A stretch of 64,000 bases of DNA from Glycine soja (Eukaryota > Streptophyta > Magnoliopsida > Fabales > Fabaceae): NCBI RefSeq assembly GCF_004193775.1, contig NC_041019.1, positions 8,976,204 through 9,040,203 of the forward strand. Direction: 5' to 3'. Numbering within the stretch: position 1 is the first letter of the stretch; the number at the start of each line of letters is the position of its first letter. Made by a program: the position numbers and the translations under genes. Below the pieces are notes generated by a model. That model was not told the origin of the DNA. It did no database searches and worked only from the letters and a program-made list of their open reading frames with translations. Below are positions 49,746-60,978 of the stretch, one piece after another.

Positions 49746-51137
49746 AATAATTAACGAACAAATTGAACAAAATAATAAAATGCAAAGAAAGCCATTTGTT
49801 TAAATTTGGACCTACAACATGCCTAAATTGTAGACCACTTTTCCCACTCCTTCAGCATTAATTAAACTTAAAACAAGTGATTTTTTACCTTTTTAAGATG
49901 CAGATAGGATTTGCTTCTTAAAAAAGGTATAAAACTATTTTTTTTAACAAAAAACTATTTAGACAAACATAAAAAAAATTGTTTATTTTATTATAAAAAA
50001 TAAAAAATAAGTTTAAACAAACAAGCCCTAACTAGGTTTTCCCTATTATTATGCCCTAAACCTAGAAAATTTTCCTTCATCTATAAACTGACAAAATTGC
50101 TATACTACCAGTGTATGAGTTTATATTTTCAGAATCACCCACTAACAACTACAAGTTGGTCAACATAATCTTTCAGAGGCAAGTTTCTCTTGTAGATGGC
50201 ACTGTGATAATTAGATGCAATAAGCCCAGAATCATAACTTGATGCAAACAACAATTAGCCAGTTACCATAAACTTCAGCACATATACAAAGAAAAGCATA
50301 CCTGTAGTTGCTCTAGAAAACATAAGTACGAAAGCATGCTGACCAAGATAAGTACTGGTACATCCTGGCAGATCCTGTCATGCATTAAAATGCTAGAATA
50401 CATACAATTAGAAAAGTAGTGATCGGCTGATGATTTATCATAGATTTTTGTAGACGTAAGAAGGGTGATGTTTATGTCTTTTTAGAAGGGGTATCTTTGG
50501 TAGATTAACAAAGAGATTGTGATTTATTTATTATCCTCTAGGTTTTGACATGTCTTTTTTTCTTTAAAAATACTTTGTTTATCCAAAAAAAAAAAACGAA
50601 CCAGATGTATATGTTGTTCAAAATCAGAATCAACTGCATACTAATAAGTTCTAGATACGTCTTAGTTATACTCAGTTGTAATCACCTTAACCTGAAAATC
50701 AATTTTCTGCTATAATGACAGGTTGTTGAATTGAATAATAAAGTATATTTGGGACATTGTGTTGGAGTTTTTATTGCTAAAGGAAAGGGTGAATATACCT
50801 CCAATAGAAGGTAATGTACATATTTATTGAATCTGTGCAATTGCTTTGCCTGTGGTGACTCTTTGTCGACAAAAACTCCACTTTTTAAGCAATTTTTATT
50901 TTTAAATTGTATATTTTACTAGCCACAGTGGTTTTTTACTAGCACTAGTGTAGTTCATGGATAAGCTTCGCATAGATATAAGAGAGAGTGAGTAGAGAGG
51001 AAGAAAGAGACATGTTATAAAACTGTAATCGGACACCCTTCAATGTATAGTGATCCTCATAATAGAAACAAGGTTAACGTAGTGCATAAGAACACTTCCC
51101 CTCAACATGGAGCCTTAATAGAAAGAGACCATGTACA

Positions 51138-51690
51138 TTACAACTTTGTTTTGGGTAGTCTTTGAAACTTCAAAGTGGTTGTGGCAGCAGCCACTTTGAT
51201 ATCTTCTAATTTATCAGACTCCTTAACCTTATAAACTAAGGATTCAAACTCCTCCCTTGAAATTGTAATTCTTGCACCAGGTTCAGAAGGTGATGAATGA
51301 GAAGGACTAGTTCTCATACATAAGACCTTAATCTTATCGACAGCACTTGCCTCTGCTGCATTAGCTGCTTCCACTTCTTCCACCGCTACTCTAAGCGTTG
51401 TTTCGACATCTTGTAACACAACTTTAGTGACTTCAGCTTCCATCTTCAATTCTGCAGTGTCATTCTTCATATGTTCTATTTCCTTCCTTGCATTTTTAGT
51501 AAAGAAAACAACTGTTTCAATGTGAAGATCATTTCCTCTTATGCTCCTGTAGCTTTAGATTTTGCTGCCAAGTAGGCTTCATGTTCAAACTCGCTTTTTC
51601 AGAGTTGTACCTGCAAATTCTCAATAATGGATTCAGTTTTGGATTCTTTGTCCTTCAATTTAGAGTGACATGTCTCAAAGAGTCGAAGTC
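51138..51690 (-). pseudogene. WEB/PMI2-family (DUF827) coiled-coil protein pseudogene
   Basis: On the minus strand the segment reads SKLKDKESKTESIIENLQVQ, a stop, KSEFEHEAYLAAKSKATGA, a stop, EEMIFTLKQL. After a frame change, MKNDTAELKMEAEVTKVVLQ, AANAAEASAVDKIKVL and ARITISREEFESL follow, ending LEDIKVAAATTTLKFQRLPK and a stop. The ISREEFESL-x-x-KV-x-ESDKL core with KVAAA identifies the WEB1/PMI2 family, which acts in chloroplast photorelocation. Two in-frame stops and a frameshift make it a pseudogene. Neighbouring exons were not found. Confidence 0.62.
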
Positions 51691-52516
51691 CGATTCAGGG
51701 CACCAAAATAGTATGCTCTTTGCTCGACTTTTTAACAGACAAAACAATGTAGTTCACATTAAGAGACTTGCAGCTTGTAATAATTAACAGACTTACCAGA
51801 AGTTCATCAAGTAGGTGTTTGAAGAAGAGAAGACAAGACCATTTTCATCAACTCTAATCAGTTCTGTAATGCTTTAAGAGGGTGAAAACTTTGTCAAGTC
51901 TAACCAGTCATCACAACACATTGTAAACATCAAACTCAAAGAGAGTTAAAAATAAGTATTTCAGAAAAAAAAAATGTTTTGTGATGGTTAAAAATCATCT
52001 AAAAAGGTTCATTGATACATAAAATTATTAATGATGTTAATTATAAATTGATGAAAAAAAATGACTCACTTTAAATTTAAATGAGCTAAATAAAATTTTA
52101 AAAAACAAAAAATAAGTATAATAAAAATCATTAAAGATTAAAAGTGTATATTGAAGGCTAAATCATGTTACGACCAATTTAATGGTTTAAAGGTGTATTA
52201 AAAAATTTCTAGTTAAACAAACAGAAGGCCAATTTTCAAATGAAACGTCAATGTTCAAATGTTGAATCCCTCTGCATATGTGCACTATTAGTCAATGATA
52301 AACGTGTTCTGTCCGCAACGACAGTGAGTGCAGGTCAACAAAGTGCCACACTGACGTTTCCAATGCTCAAAGGACCTTTTCTCTGCCTCTTCTTAATATA
52401 ATCTTGGTCAACTCACTCGACTCCCAACAAACTTCTATGCCATTTTCTGTGTTTTGCCACTTTCCTTTCTCTCTTTTCACCTCTGCTTGCAAGTTTCAGC
52501 AATGTTGTGTTACTAA

Positions 52517-52590
52517 ATGCTTTATTCAGCACCCTCTTTCCTAGACTCCCTCAAGGCACTTGAGCCTGACATCCAACTTGCCAATGTGTT
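52517..52590 (+). pseudogene. First exon of an AIRP2-like RING E3 ligase, orphaned
   Basis: The exon reads MLYSAPSFLDSLKALEPDIQ then LANVL, ending at GTGTT/GTGAGT. The PSF-x-DSLK-x-LE-x-DIQ-x-AN pattern is typical of the N-terminus of AIRP2-type plant RING proteins. A pyrimidine-rich leader with an in-frame ATG-stop pair (ATGTTGTGTTACTAA) precedes it. No second exon is present before the CACTA genes begin at 53.6 kb, nor after them. The gene may have been cut by transposition or duplicated in part. Confidence 0.45.
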
Positions 52591-53231
52591 GTGAGTTCTC
52601 TTTTTCTCTATTTCGTGTTTTGTTACTTAGGTCATTGGCTCATAGAATATGATAGCAGGGAATACGCACGGGTTCATTTTGTGAACTAATGTAACTTAAG
52701 TAACTATGAACATTAGGTTAAATTCCAACCACGTTCATATCACTAAAGACCTCTTCAGCCTAACAAAATTCTGGAGTCATTCTTGAGTTTTGCACTTGAC
52801 TTCCATTACATAGTCCACTTGTATTTATTTATTTAATGGCTTTTAGAGGTTACGAAGTTGTATGGGGGTTTGTTTTGTTATATGGAAACTCAGGTTCAAT
52901 CAGTTCACATTTAGAATAATTCGAAAGAGTGGAATTGCATGATATTATATCAATAAATATGAATATAGCACAAACTTATATGAGTACATACAAATTTCCC
53001 AAGTGCGATATTAGGTGATATTTGTCACTCACACTCCTTTTTTGGTAGTGTTTTAATACAACAATAGTATCTGTTATGTTTTTCAATTTTGATTGTTGTT
53101 AATTTCCTTCATTTAACAATGAATACTTTATTTGTATGCCATTCTCACATTTATGTCGTTATTTATTATATTGTTGGTTCACATGAAACTATTGTGTAGT
53201 ACTACATTCTACTTCATTGAGCGAGCCATAG

Positions 53232-53570
53232 TTCCCCGTTTGAGGTTCAATACAACGATTAATACGGATAGTTTGGATTAATTGTTGTATTGAATCTTGA
53301 ATTGTCCGTTTGGACAGTTTGGGAAGACAAACTTTTTTTACTTCATTTTCACTTAAAATTTAACTACGTTGTGTTATTTTTAACTAGATTTCGGACACTG
53401 CATCTTGCTTTGTTCTCCGGGTGCATACATGATCGGGGTGAATCGTTGTCACCGCTTTCATGTCATGTACTTGGAGACCAAAGCGAAATGTTGCCAAAAT
53501 TTAGTTAAAAATAACACAACACAGTTAACTTTTAAGTGAAAGTGAAGTAAAAAAATGTTTTCCTGAATGG
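53232..53570. other. Nested inverted repeats upstream of the CACTA transposase
   Basis: Two inverted repeats are visible. TTCAATACAACGATTAAT (about 53249) pairs with ATTAATTGTTGTATTGAA (about 53277). A longer pair of about 65 bases follows: ACTTCATTTTCACTTAAAAT through GTTATTTTTAACTAGAT (53337-53391) against AGTTAAAAATAACACAAC through TTAAGTGAAAGTGAAGTAAA (53505-53550), with a 110-base loop. Both should form strong stems in DNA or RNA. The position just before the coding region suggests a leader or subterminal control region. Confidence 0.75.
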
Positions 53571-53628
53571 CGTAGGGTCACACCTTTGGTTTAATAAAAG
53601 AGAGGTTCACATGCATATCGAATAATGT

Positions 53629-56600
53629 ATGTCGCCTGACAGTACAACAAAGATGGATCGGCGTTGGATGAAAACAGAACGCATAACTGAAGAGTACGAA
53701 AATGGGGTTGAAGGTTTCTTAAAATTTGCTAAAGATAATGCATCCGACAATGGTGGACTATACTTTTGTCCTTGTGTTAAATGTTTGAATGGGCGACGAC
53801 AATGTTTGGATGACATTAGAACACACCTTATCTGTGATGGTATCTGTCCTACTTATACAAAATGGATATGGCATGGAGAGTTACCAGAAATGTCATCAAC
53901 CCCTCCAACTGCTCCAACTGATCAACAAGTCGGTGATCAAATAGAAGACATGTGACGTGATCTTGGACAAGAGGGTTTTAGGCAAGCAAATGCACCGTAT
54001 TATGACACCTTAGATAATGATTCAAAGATTCCATTGTTTATTGGATGCACTAAGTACACACGGTTATCAGGGGTGTTAGCTTTGGTCAATTTGAAAGCAA
54101 GATTTGGGTGGAGTGACAAAAGCTTCAATGAATTACTGTTGTTATTGAAGAATATGCTTCCAGGAGATAACATGTTACCAAAGACTCATTACAAGGCAAA
54201 GAAGATATTATGTCCTGTTGGAATGGAATACCAAAAAATACATGCTTTCCGTAATGATTGCATTTTGTATAGACATGAGTTTGCTGAATTGCACAATTGC
54301 CCTACATGTGGGGTGTCACGCTACAAAGTGGGTTCTGGCGCTTCCAGTGAAGCTGGATCCACATACATTGTTTGGCCAGCAAAAGTGTGTTGGTATCTTC
54401 CAGTAATACCAAGGTTTAAGCGATTGTTTGCTAATGCAGAAGATGCGAAGAACCTAACATGGCATGCTGATGGTAGGACCAAAGATGGATTGCTCTGTCA
54501 TCCTGCTGATTCTCCTCAGTGGAAGAAAGTTGATCATTTGTATCCAGTGTTTGTCGAAGATCCCAGAAACCTAAGGGTTGGTCTCGCATCGGATGGAATG
54601 AATCCATTTCGAAGCTTAAGTTGCAATCATAGTTCGTGGCCTGTTTTGCTTATCATTTACAACTTGCCTCCTTGGTTGTGCATCAAGCGGAAGTACATAA
54701 TGATGTCTATGATGATAGCCGGTCCAAGACAACTACGAAATGACATTGATGTGTATCTTGCTCCCTTGATTGAAGACCTGACAAAATTATGGGTAGAAGG
54801 GGTTGATGTGTATGATGGGAATGCTCATGAGTCCTTCATGTTGTGAGCTATGATTTTCTGCACCATTAATGACTTTCCAGCATATGGGAATTTGAGTGGA
54901 TATAGTGTGAAAGGCCACCTTGCTTGCCCCATTTGTGAGAAAGACACAACTTACATCCAATTAAAGCATGGCAAAAAAACTGTATATACAAGACACCGTA
55001 GATTTTTACAACCTTTTCACCCATACAGGCGACTGAAGAAAGCATTTGATGGGACATCTGAGATTGACAGTGCACCAATTCCTTTGTCAGGTGTTGAAGT
55101 TTTTGATCGTGTGAAGAACATTTGCAATATATATGGGAAGACACAAAAGAAAGATGGCACTCCCAAAAACATTTGGAAGAAAAGGTCCATCTTCTTTGAT
55201 CTTCCATATTGGTGCAACTTAGATGTGAGACATTGTTTAGATGTGATGCATGTTGAAAAAAATGTCTGTGATAGTTTGGTTGGCACACTGCTTAACATTA
55301 AAGGGAAGACAAAAGATGGTTTGAAATGTCGTCAAGATTTAGTGGAAATGGGAGTACGACACCAGTTGCATCCTGTGTCAAAAGGTCTTCGAACGTATTT
55401 GCCGCCCACATGTCATACAATGTCAACATATGAGAAAAAAAGTTTTTGTCATTGTCTGAAAAATGTCAAAGTCCCACAAGGATACTCTTCAAATATCAAG
55501 AGCCTTGTATCAGTGGATGAAATGAAAATGGTGGGGTTGAAGTCCCATGATTGTCATGTTTTGATGCAACAATTATTGCCTGTTGCCATTCGTGGAATAT
55601 TGCTTGACAAAGTTAGGGTTGCAAAAACTCGATTGTGTTTTTTCTTCAATGCAATTTGTAGCAAAGTGATTGACCCTAAACAGTTGGATGATTTGGAAAA
55701 TGAGGCTACCATTATCATTTGTCAATTGGAGATGTACTTTCCCCCAACTTTTTTTGACATAATGATTCACTTACTTGTTCATCTTGTTCGAGAAATACGT
55801 TTGTGCAGGCCTGTATATTTGCAGTGGATGTATCCGGTTGAGCGGTATATGAAGGTGTTGAAAAGTTACACGAAGAATCAATATAGGCCAGAAGCAAGCA
55901 TTGTTGAAAGGTACGTGGCAGAAGAAGCTATTGAGTTTTGCTCTGCTTACATCGAAGATGCATCACCTGTTGGTATTCCTGAAAGTCGTCATGAAGCTAC
56001 ACGACAAGGTAGGGGCACGCGAGGATTCAATGTTGTAATCATGGATCGCCAGAAACTATCACAAGTGCATTTGTATGTACTAAACAACACAGCTGAGGTA
56101 ATACCATACATAGATGCTCACAAAGAATATGTGGCAACTTCTCACCCAAACATGAATATGATGAGGGTGTTGCAGGAACACAATAGGAGTTTCATTAATT
56201 GGTTTAGAAATACAATATTTGCTAGCGACAGTGCTTCTAAGACATTATCATTACTAGCTGTTGGGCCGAATCTTAATGTCCTCACTTGGAAGGGTTATGA
56301 CATAAACAATTATTCCTTCTACACAAAGTCACAAGATGATAAAAGTACCGTGCAAAATAGTGGGGTCATGATTAATGCTCATTCAGACCACTTTAGTCGT
56401 GCATCGGATAACAATCCTATTCGAGCTTCCATGGCTTATTATGGAGTCATAACCGATATCTGGGAGCTAGACTATGGTGAATTTAGAGTGCCTGTTTTCA
56501 AGTGCCAATGGGTTAATGGAAATGTCGGAGTCCGTCAAAACAAATTGGGTTTTACTTTGGTTGACCTTCAAAGGATTGGTTACAAGGACGAGCCTTTCAT

Positions 56601-56844
56601 CATGGCAGCACAAGTAAGACAAGTGTTTTATGTTGAAGATCCTAGTGACTTAACATGGTCAGTTGTACTTCAAGGGAAAACAAGTGGTATCCCTACCGAT
56701 ACTGACCAGGCAACCCTTGATGTTAACGAAATCCCTACGTTTGCACAACAAATGCCTTTGATAAATGCTGAAAACGGCGACGATGATGTGTATGCAAATC
56801 GTATCGATCATGATGAAGGTTTATGGGAAAATATGGCAACTTAA
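53629..56844 (+). pseudogene. CACTA transposase TNP2-like, one frame broken by two TGA stops
   Basis: A single frame of 1072 codons holds all the parts. The Transposase-associated domain starts at MDRRWMKTERITEEY (ATG 53653 or 53629) with CPC-x2-C and HGELPE. The TNP2 core follows, with NCPTCGVSRYK, WHADGRTKDGLLCHPADS, LASDGMNPFR (Asp) and CLDVMHVEKNVCDSLVGTLL (Asp). Then come a DUF4218-like part with YLQWMYPVERYMKVLKSYTK (Glu) and a DUF4216-like part with YGVITDIWELDYGEFRVPVF. TGA codons at 53953-53955 and 54844-54846 interrupt it. The second sits where the family has an Arg before MIFCTINDFPAYGNLSGY and fits a CGA-to-TGA transition, as does methylation decay. Otherwise the frame is remarkably intact, implying recent loss. 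Confidence 0.88.
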
Positions 56845-56980
56845 ATGCGGTAAATAAGACAATAATGTTAAAATTGTCAATAGTCATTTTTTATTTAATG
56901 TTTCTTCTCTTTCATTACACTTTCATACTTACATGTTGTTCTAATCTAACATTTGGTTTCTTAATATTATTGCAGGACCC

Positions 56981-59900
56981 ATGGCAACACCCCCGACATC
57001 CCCTCCACCTCCTACATCCCCTCCACCTGCTGATTCACCAAGCGCAATCTCAAAACCAAAGACTCGACAAGCAACCAGGTTAAGGAAATTGACTGCAAGA
57101 ACCTTGGATCAACCACGACCAATTGTCAACGTCAACCCCATTATTGGTCGAGGTTCTGGTCTGGAAAAAGATAAATTTCACAGTTACTTGGGGGTAGTGG
57201 CACGAGAGAAAATCCCTATTGCGCATTCATCTTGGAAAGTTGTCCCAGAATCACTTAAAAATATTGTATGGAATGACATTTTGGTAAGTGCACTTAAATT
57301 AAAACTTTGATTTCATTTGTGTCTCCTTTAGGCCAAATTGTCATTTTTATCATTAGTGTATGACAAACTATTTGTTATTTCAGGGAAAATTTGACATCCC
57401 GAAAGAAACTACTGCTAAGAAGAAGGTTATGTCTACTGTTGCGACTAGATGGAGGCAATTTAAGTCCTCCATGACCAGTAGATATATATATGCTAAGAAA
57501 CATGGTGAAGATAACCCTGATGCAACTTCTAAGTATGGTATGGAGCAACAAACATGGGAGCAATTTGCAAAGAGTCGACAGACCCCAACTTGGCAGGTTT
57601 GAATTGAATTGATATTTCACAAGTTTTGTTACTTAAATTTTGTTAACATTATAACACAATGCATTGTTTTCGTTACTTCGGACAGGGAATTCGGAAAAAA
57701 GCACAGGAGATCCAAAAATTCAATGACTCCCCCCATTTATTGTCTCGTGGAGGGTATGAACTTATGGAAAAAAAATTGATGGAAGAGAAAATGAAGACAA
57801 GACAAAGGCAAGCTGAGTGTACAGAAAATACACCGATGGTCGTAGACCCTCCATCCCCAATTGTAAGACATGTTAAGTGGAAGATGGCTAGAACAAACAA
57901 ATATGGCAAAATGACATCTGCAGCAGCTCAACAAATCTCTGACAAAATTGTAAGTGCAATTAAAGCCTTCGTGGCAATTTTAATAAGTAGATGGTATATC
58001 ATTCAACTTTTCACTGATTTTTGGCTATTTATGACAGGATGAATTAGAAGAACAAAGCACACAAGGTACGTTTGTGTCGCATGGCCGGAATGACATATTG
58101 AACACTGCGCTTGGCTATGAAGAGCATCTTGGTCGTGTCCTTGCTGCTGGACAAGGTGTCACCATTAGTAGTTACTTTGGACAGCGTTCAAGTGCCTCTA
58201 ATAGTTCTGCGGCTATGATAACCCCAGATCAGTTGGTTCAAATCATAGGTAATCTCAAGCAAGAGTGGACAAAAGAGGTAGAAGATGCAAGCAAAAAAAA
58301 ATGGACATGCTGCAAAAGGAGTTGGATGCAATCAAGACTGAGTTGTCCCAAATGCAAACTCAACAGTCAGCCCCTGTACAACCGGTTAACCCTAATGTGT
58401 TGCTTGCACGTGTTAGCACCAAAGAAAGTTGTGCAGAAGCTGTTGCAAATGTTGTTGCTGGGGACCCATCTGCAGTTGAGGAGAATACCATGGGGTTGTA
58501 TGTTGTTTGTGGCGACAGTAAACGATTGGTGGCCTTAGGAAAGGTGTATCAAGTTGGCGGCATGATACACAATGTTCCTTACACAGATGAAGTCGTGAGG
58601 GTTTATGTGGTTACTGTTTATGATGGTGATGCAAGGGTCCCAATTCCCACACCTGAGATTGAATATGTCAGGGAGGCCATGAACACATTCATTGGCTGGC
58701 CAACTAATCTTGTCAAACCTTTCTCTGCTGTAAGTAAAATGATTTTCCATGTGGTTCCCCTAAATTAAATGGCATATTCCAATAATGGTTGCTCAATTAA
58801 ATTTAATATTTATTTTATAAAACTATATAGGATTCCAATCAAGATGTAAGGAATCCAGAAGGACATGTTGATCGGTCAAATGCAGGTGTTGCAAAGGATC
58901 CACTTGGAGAAATCATGAAAATACTTTATGAAGTGTATATGAATCCAGTGGAACTCCCGTGGGAGGCTAGCCGATTCGGAATTCCAAATATAGATGCCAA
59001 ATTTTACATCACACATGCTAATATGGCTGAAATAATATCAGGTCACAAGTGTTTAAACATTTCTATACTATAGCTATGGATGATTTAAGTCATTCAATTA
59101 CAACCTTTAACCCTAAATGTTATCATAAGCAACAAATTGTAAATGTAATACATTTGTCGTATAATGATTGTATTGTCTTTCAAATAGGTATTTGGATGAG
59201 TGTGCTACAAGCAGAGGTGATGGCTCAGTGTATGGCTTCCTTGAGCCTCAATCAATACACATTGGTAAGGAGGACCGTCAACAATGTCAACTTTATATTG
59301 AGACATGGGTGAAGGAATCACAACGATGCTTGTACTTAAGAGCATACTTGCATCAGTAAGTTAAATTTTTTTGTGGCATTTAACAAATGTTATGATTTCT
59401 AAACTTGCTAATTATAATCGTCAACTTCAGGTCACATTGGCAATTATTTGTTCTCTGTCCTAGGGAAAACATGGTTGTTTGGTTTTGTTCGTTGCCAAAG
59501 AAGCCTGATGTTAACATAAAAGCCGTAATAAATAGGTACAAGTGTAATGTACTTAAAGATAGCTGAGTTGTCATTGTTGTTGAATATGCAGCGTAAATGT
59601 TTGTTATATGTAACATCGTATATAATTTCGTTTACCAGTGCAATGAAGACAATAAGTAGTTCTTTGGAAGGCATGTCTCAGCAAGGTCCACCTCGGTGGA
59701 TTGAACCCAAGGTGATATGGTTGTTTAGATGAACCCCTATGTAATTTTTAAAGGGTACAAGGTATAATAGTTATTTTCACTGATAAATATAGAGTCATGT
59801 TCAAAGTGAAGGGTACGAGTGTGGATACTATGTGATGCATTGGATGTGGTGCATCGTTAGTGGTCGTTTGAAGGATGACTGAAATAGGGTATATATACAA

Positions 59901-60073
59901 AGTCTAATTTCAATTTTCGCGTTAGTTGATATTTGTTTAATTATTAATAATGTCTTCCATTGTTAATTTTGTAGTGGTTCTCGGATGGATCAACATTAGA
60001 CATGGAGGCCATGACAATAGTTCGAAAGAATTGGAAAACTTATTTTTTAGCTATTAGAAATAACATATGCTAA
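56981..60073 (+). pseudogene. CACTA second gene: Transposase_24-like with Ulp1-type C48 protease domain
   Basis: Exons can be traced at 56981-57283, 57384-57596, 57686-57949, 58038-58729, 58831-59082, 59188-59355, 59431-59535, 59639-59711, 59793-59890 and 59976-60073. The N-terminal part is proline-rich (PPTSPPPPTSPPPADSP), then has the Transposase_24-like region around [20 protein letters not shown] and a coiled coil. The C-terminal part has YGFLEPQSIHIG, SHWQLFVLCPRENMVVWFCS (His) and GYECGYYVMHWMWC (Cys), the catalytic residues of Ulp1-like proteases. Defects are a one-base loss in an A tract at about 58294-58302, a CAG-to-TAG stop at 59071-59073, a donor changed from GTAAGT to TTAAGT at 59083, and TGG-to-TGA at 59880-59882. 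The protease part probably edits SUMO-like conjugates in related elements; that role is inference. Confidence 0.8.
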
Positions 60074-60488
60074 ATATGATGTACATTATTATGAATGACT
60101 ACATTTTCCTTTAATGACACCCTTTAGTGGTATATTTTAATGAACTGTTTCATGTCACATTAATGTTTTTTAAAAACCTACGTAATGGTTTAGTAAGGAG
60201 TTTATGTATTCTGAAATTGTTTTGGTTTGTTGTAGTCTCGTATTAGAAAATATATATTTTGATAGGATGAGTGCAATTTTCTTAGAAATTGTACTCCTAC
60301 TATGTATGTACTGCACAGTTGCACCTTCCATCAACTTAACAACACGTAGTTACTTGTGATAGCACTTGTATTATTTTTCTTCCCATTATCGTAAGGCCTG
60401 AAGTGGTAAGTAGATAATGCCCTGAGTGTAGCACATAATTTCTACTTTGGGTATAGCCTTGCAAGCGAATATTGTTGTTTGACCGTCT

Positions 60489-60556
60489 AGCACAGGAAAA
60501 ACAATGGTTGCAAAGGCTGTGGCAACTGAAGCCGGAGGAAAAACAATATCCCAATA
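60489..60556 (+). pseudogene. AAA-ATPase fragment (MSP1/ATAD1-like Walker A region)
   Basis: The frame STGKTMVAKAVATEAGGKTI then SQ and stop matches the end of the Walker A motif and the following helix of AAA proteins of the ATAD1/MSP1 type, where GPPGTGKTMLAKAVATEAGA is usual. The preceding GPPG is lost and the frame ends within 22 codons. It is a very short relic beside the CACTA element. Confidence 0.5.
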
Positions 60557-60746
60557 GGTATGTTAACAGATTATTTTAACTCTTTGGAATGTTTGCAGTC
60601 AGCTGAGTTGACTTCCATGTCAATGTGATCATGTTCTGGAGGGTCACATGCAAAGAGTGTAGTAGCCATTTCAGCCTCTGAGGTACACAACATAGACTTT
60701 ATACTCTTTATAATAACTAATTTTATTTCAATCTTTTTCATTCAAT

Positions 60747-60803
60747 GAAATGAATGAGATAGAATTTGATTTGATTTAGCAGTGCTAAGGAAGCGCATGA
60801 AGT
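60747..60803 (+). repeat. 57-bp direct repeat, left copy
   Basis: GAAATGAATGAGATAGAATT through GCTAAGGAAGCGCATGAAGT matches 63198-63254 with a single difference (GCGC against GCTC). Confidence 0.92.
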
Positions 60804-60978
60804 AAAAATAGTGTGTACATATCACTTCTCTCAAAGCCAAGATCTATTTATTAAATAGAGATTTCATAAACTATTGGGTCAGACACTTGACAAGCCTAGT
60901 AACGTTACGTGATTATATGCTTCAAAATTAACAATATACTGGAAAAGAATGATGTAGTTTATATAATCTTCAATATAG

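Larger units (their letters stand above)
53232..60100 (+). mobile_element. Decayed autonomous-type CACTA (En/Spm) transposon, two genes
   Basis: The block holds a TNP2-like transposase (53629-56844) and a downstream spliced gene with Transposase_24-like and C48-protease parts (56981-60073), in the order and orientation typical of plant CACTA elements. Neither CACTA terminus could be placed, so the limits are approximate. Multiple stops and frameshifts mean it cannot now move itself. Confidence 0.75.
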
